64,000 nt of DNA, from positions 40,207,357 through 40,271,356 of the forward strand of contig CM019217.1 in assembly GCA_009741485.1 (NCBI GenBank), given 5' to 3'. Numbering within the stretch: position 1 is the first letter of the stretch; each line of letters begins with the position of its first letter. This stretch comes from Malurus cyaneus samueli (taxonomy: Eukaryota > Chordata > Aves > Passeriformes > Maluridae). This document shows, piece after piece, positions 62,972 to 64,000 of the stretch. A program made the translations under genes and the position numbers. The notes under the pieces were generated by a model. That model was not told the DNA's origin, searched no databases, and worked only from the letters and a program-made list of their open reading frames with translations.

Positions 62972-63983
62972 AGATAAACCCTTGTTGTTCTGGTGTGGTA
63001 CAGGATTCTAAATTCACAGTTTGCCACTTTTTCTCTACCATCTGGGCCCATACCCTGTGTTCAGAGGGATAGAGCACTCTTCTCTCATGGTTTAATCCTA
63101 GTGCAACAGTGGGGTGGATAATATAGACAATAGCATTACATATAGTGAGCACAAAGGCTGTGGCCATATTAGCAATATGGTCATAGGTAAAGTTTACCAG
63201 GGTTCACCAAGATTGAAATTTTCTTTCTAGATCAGTGGCATTGTCCCAAACAATTTTCCAAATTTCAAAGGGAAAAGTGCCTTCACTACCTTCTCTTATA
63301 ATTAAGGCAGCTGCTGACTGTGTCCATAGTTGTGCCTGTATACAACTAAGGGCTAAGGATACATTATCCTGGATTATACCAAGTGCATTTATTATTAATT
63401 TATGGTCCTGTTCTTCAACTTCTTCCCATCCCATTTTGGTGACACTTTTGAAACTTGCCACTGTTCACTCCCCAGTAATAATAGAGAAGACTGCAGGAGT
63501 TGTCTTAATCTTACCAAATCATTAGTTACAGTGGCCAATTTATTCCTTTATATCTCTGAGTCAATTTCCTTTAAAACTCCTAATCCTGTCCCAAACACTC
63601 CAGTTAAGTCCCTTTGTGTTCTACCCCTGAAGGGCACTTGTTTCCTCAGCCAAGTTGTCCATCCCTTGAAGGACATTTGTAGAAAAGGAGACCATGTTGG
63701 TTGAATTTCAGAAACATTGATTTGCATTGTCAGCTCAATACGCTTGAGAGACCACTCTGGGTTAAAGATTGTGTTGACCCGTGTTCCTTATTACATATGG
63801 GCCAGTTTCATAAATTTTGGGTTCAAGTTTAGGTGGTGTGGTTTGGATTTGGGCCTGAGTGCTGGCATAGGTTGTAACAGGTCCAACTATGACATTTATT
63901 TTAAATTTGAATGAGAGCCCTATTGTATCCTGGCCCAAAGACAAACCACTCAACAGTCTTACTAAGTAAAAGTATACCAACAA
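62237..63983 (-). pseudogene. env: Retroviral envelope (env) pseudogene
   Basis: Envelope homology is spread over at least three open segments. An N-terminal piece (63983-63762) has no ATG of its own and ends at a TAA (63762-63764), with a TGA upstream at 63990-63992. A middle piece (63461-63204) ends at a TGA (63204-63206), and the same frame continues directly in the ATG-led frame 63167-62928. The transmembrane piece (62971-62237) is in a different frame. Between 63548 and 63600 a third frame shows a glycine-rich GTGLGVL segment that stops at a TAA (63548-63550), so at least two frame changes separate the surface part. In an intact virus the protein would mediate receptor binding and membrane fusion. 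This copy cannot encode a full envelope. The far N-terminus may lie beyond the window. Confidence 0.85.
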
Positions 63984-64000
63984 TCCAATTCACTCGAACT

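Larger units (their letters stand above)
61561..64000 (-). mobile_element. Endogenous retrovirus, 3' part (env and 3' LTR), continues past window
   Basis: Read on the minus strand the order is env, a polypurine tract and an LTR, which is the 3' third of a provirus. The env homology extends to the window edge and gag-pol would lie beyond base 64,000. Relatively frequent CpG in the LTR and a long surviving transmembrane frame suggest a fairly young insertion compared with the other repeats here. The transmembrane protein has a CX7C loop rather than CX6CC. This favours a class II (betaretrovirus-like, ERVK) assignment, but env swaps between classes are known, so the class is an inference. Multiple env lesions make this copy defective for envelope. 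Confidence 0.9.

Overview
The window is vertebrate nuclear DNA, AT-rich and CpG-poor, with no complete host gene visible. It reads as avian: it holds 3' ends of CR1 LINEs, and a short interspersed element built from a tRNA-Ile-like head and a CR1 tail. From family knowledge, that combination matches TguSINE1, which is known from passerine birds. Several long terminal repeats (LTRs) of avian ERVL and class II type point the same way. A perching bird is therefore the most likely source, by inference.

Layout: bases 1 to about 61,150 look like an intron or gene desert. They contain unique AT-rich sequence, scattered retroposon remnants (CR1/SINE pieces at 6.4, 9.9, 11.5, 17.4 and perhaps 49.9 kb), two related ERVL LTRs in opposite orientations (36.4-36.9 kb plus; 42.8-43.4 kb minus, with a 10-N assembly gap inside), and an unclassified roughly 1 kb LTR-like element at 23.7-24.7 kb. 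Small tandem duplications, microsatellites and A/C- or G/T-rich tracts are scattered through the same span. Several blocks dense in ATTA/TAAT and octamer-like words could be conserved regulatory elements, but this cannot be shown without alignment.

The last 2.4 kb (about 61,560-64,000) is the 3' end of an endogenous retrovirus on the minus strand: LTR, polypurine tract and a broken env. The transmembrane half of env is still open for 735 bases. The surface half is interrupted by stops and frame changes. The provirus continues beyond base 64,000. A plus-strand LTR-like fragment lies just beside it.

None of the 60-146-codon open frames in the first 61 kb resembles a known protein or shows credible gene structure, so they are not annotated as genes. 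I did not find a novel multi-gene system. The most distinctive non-repeat structure is a 20-bp near-perfect hairpin at 15,562-15,607.
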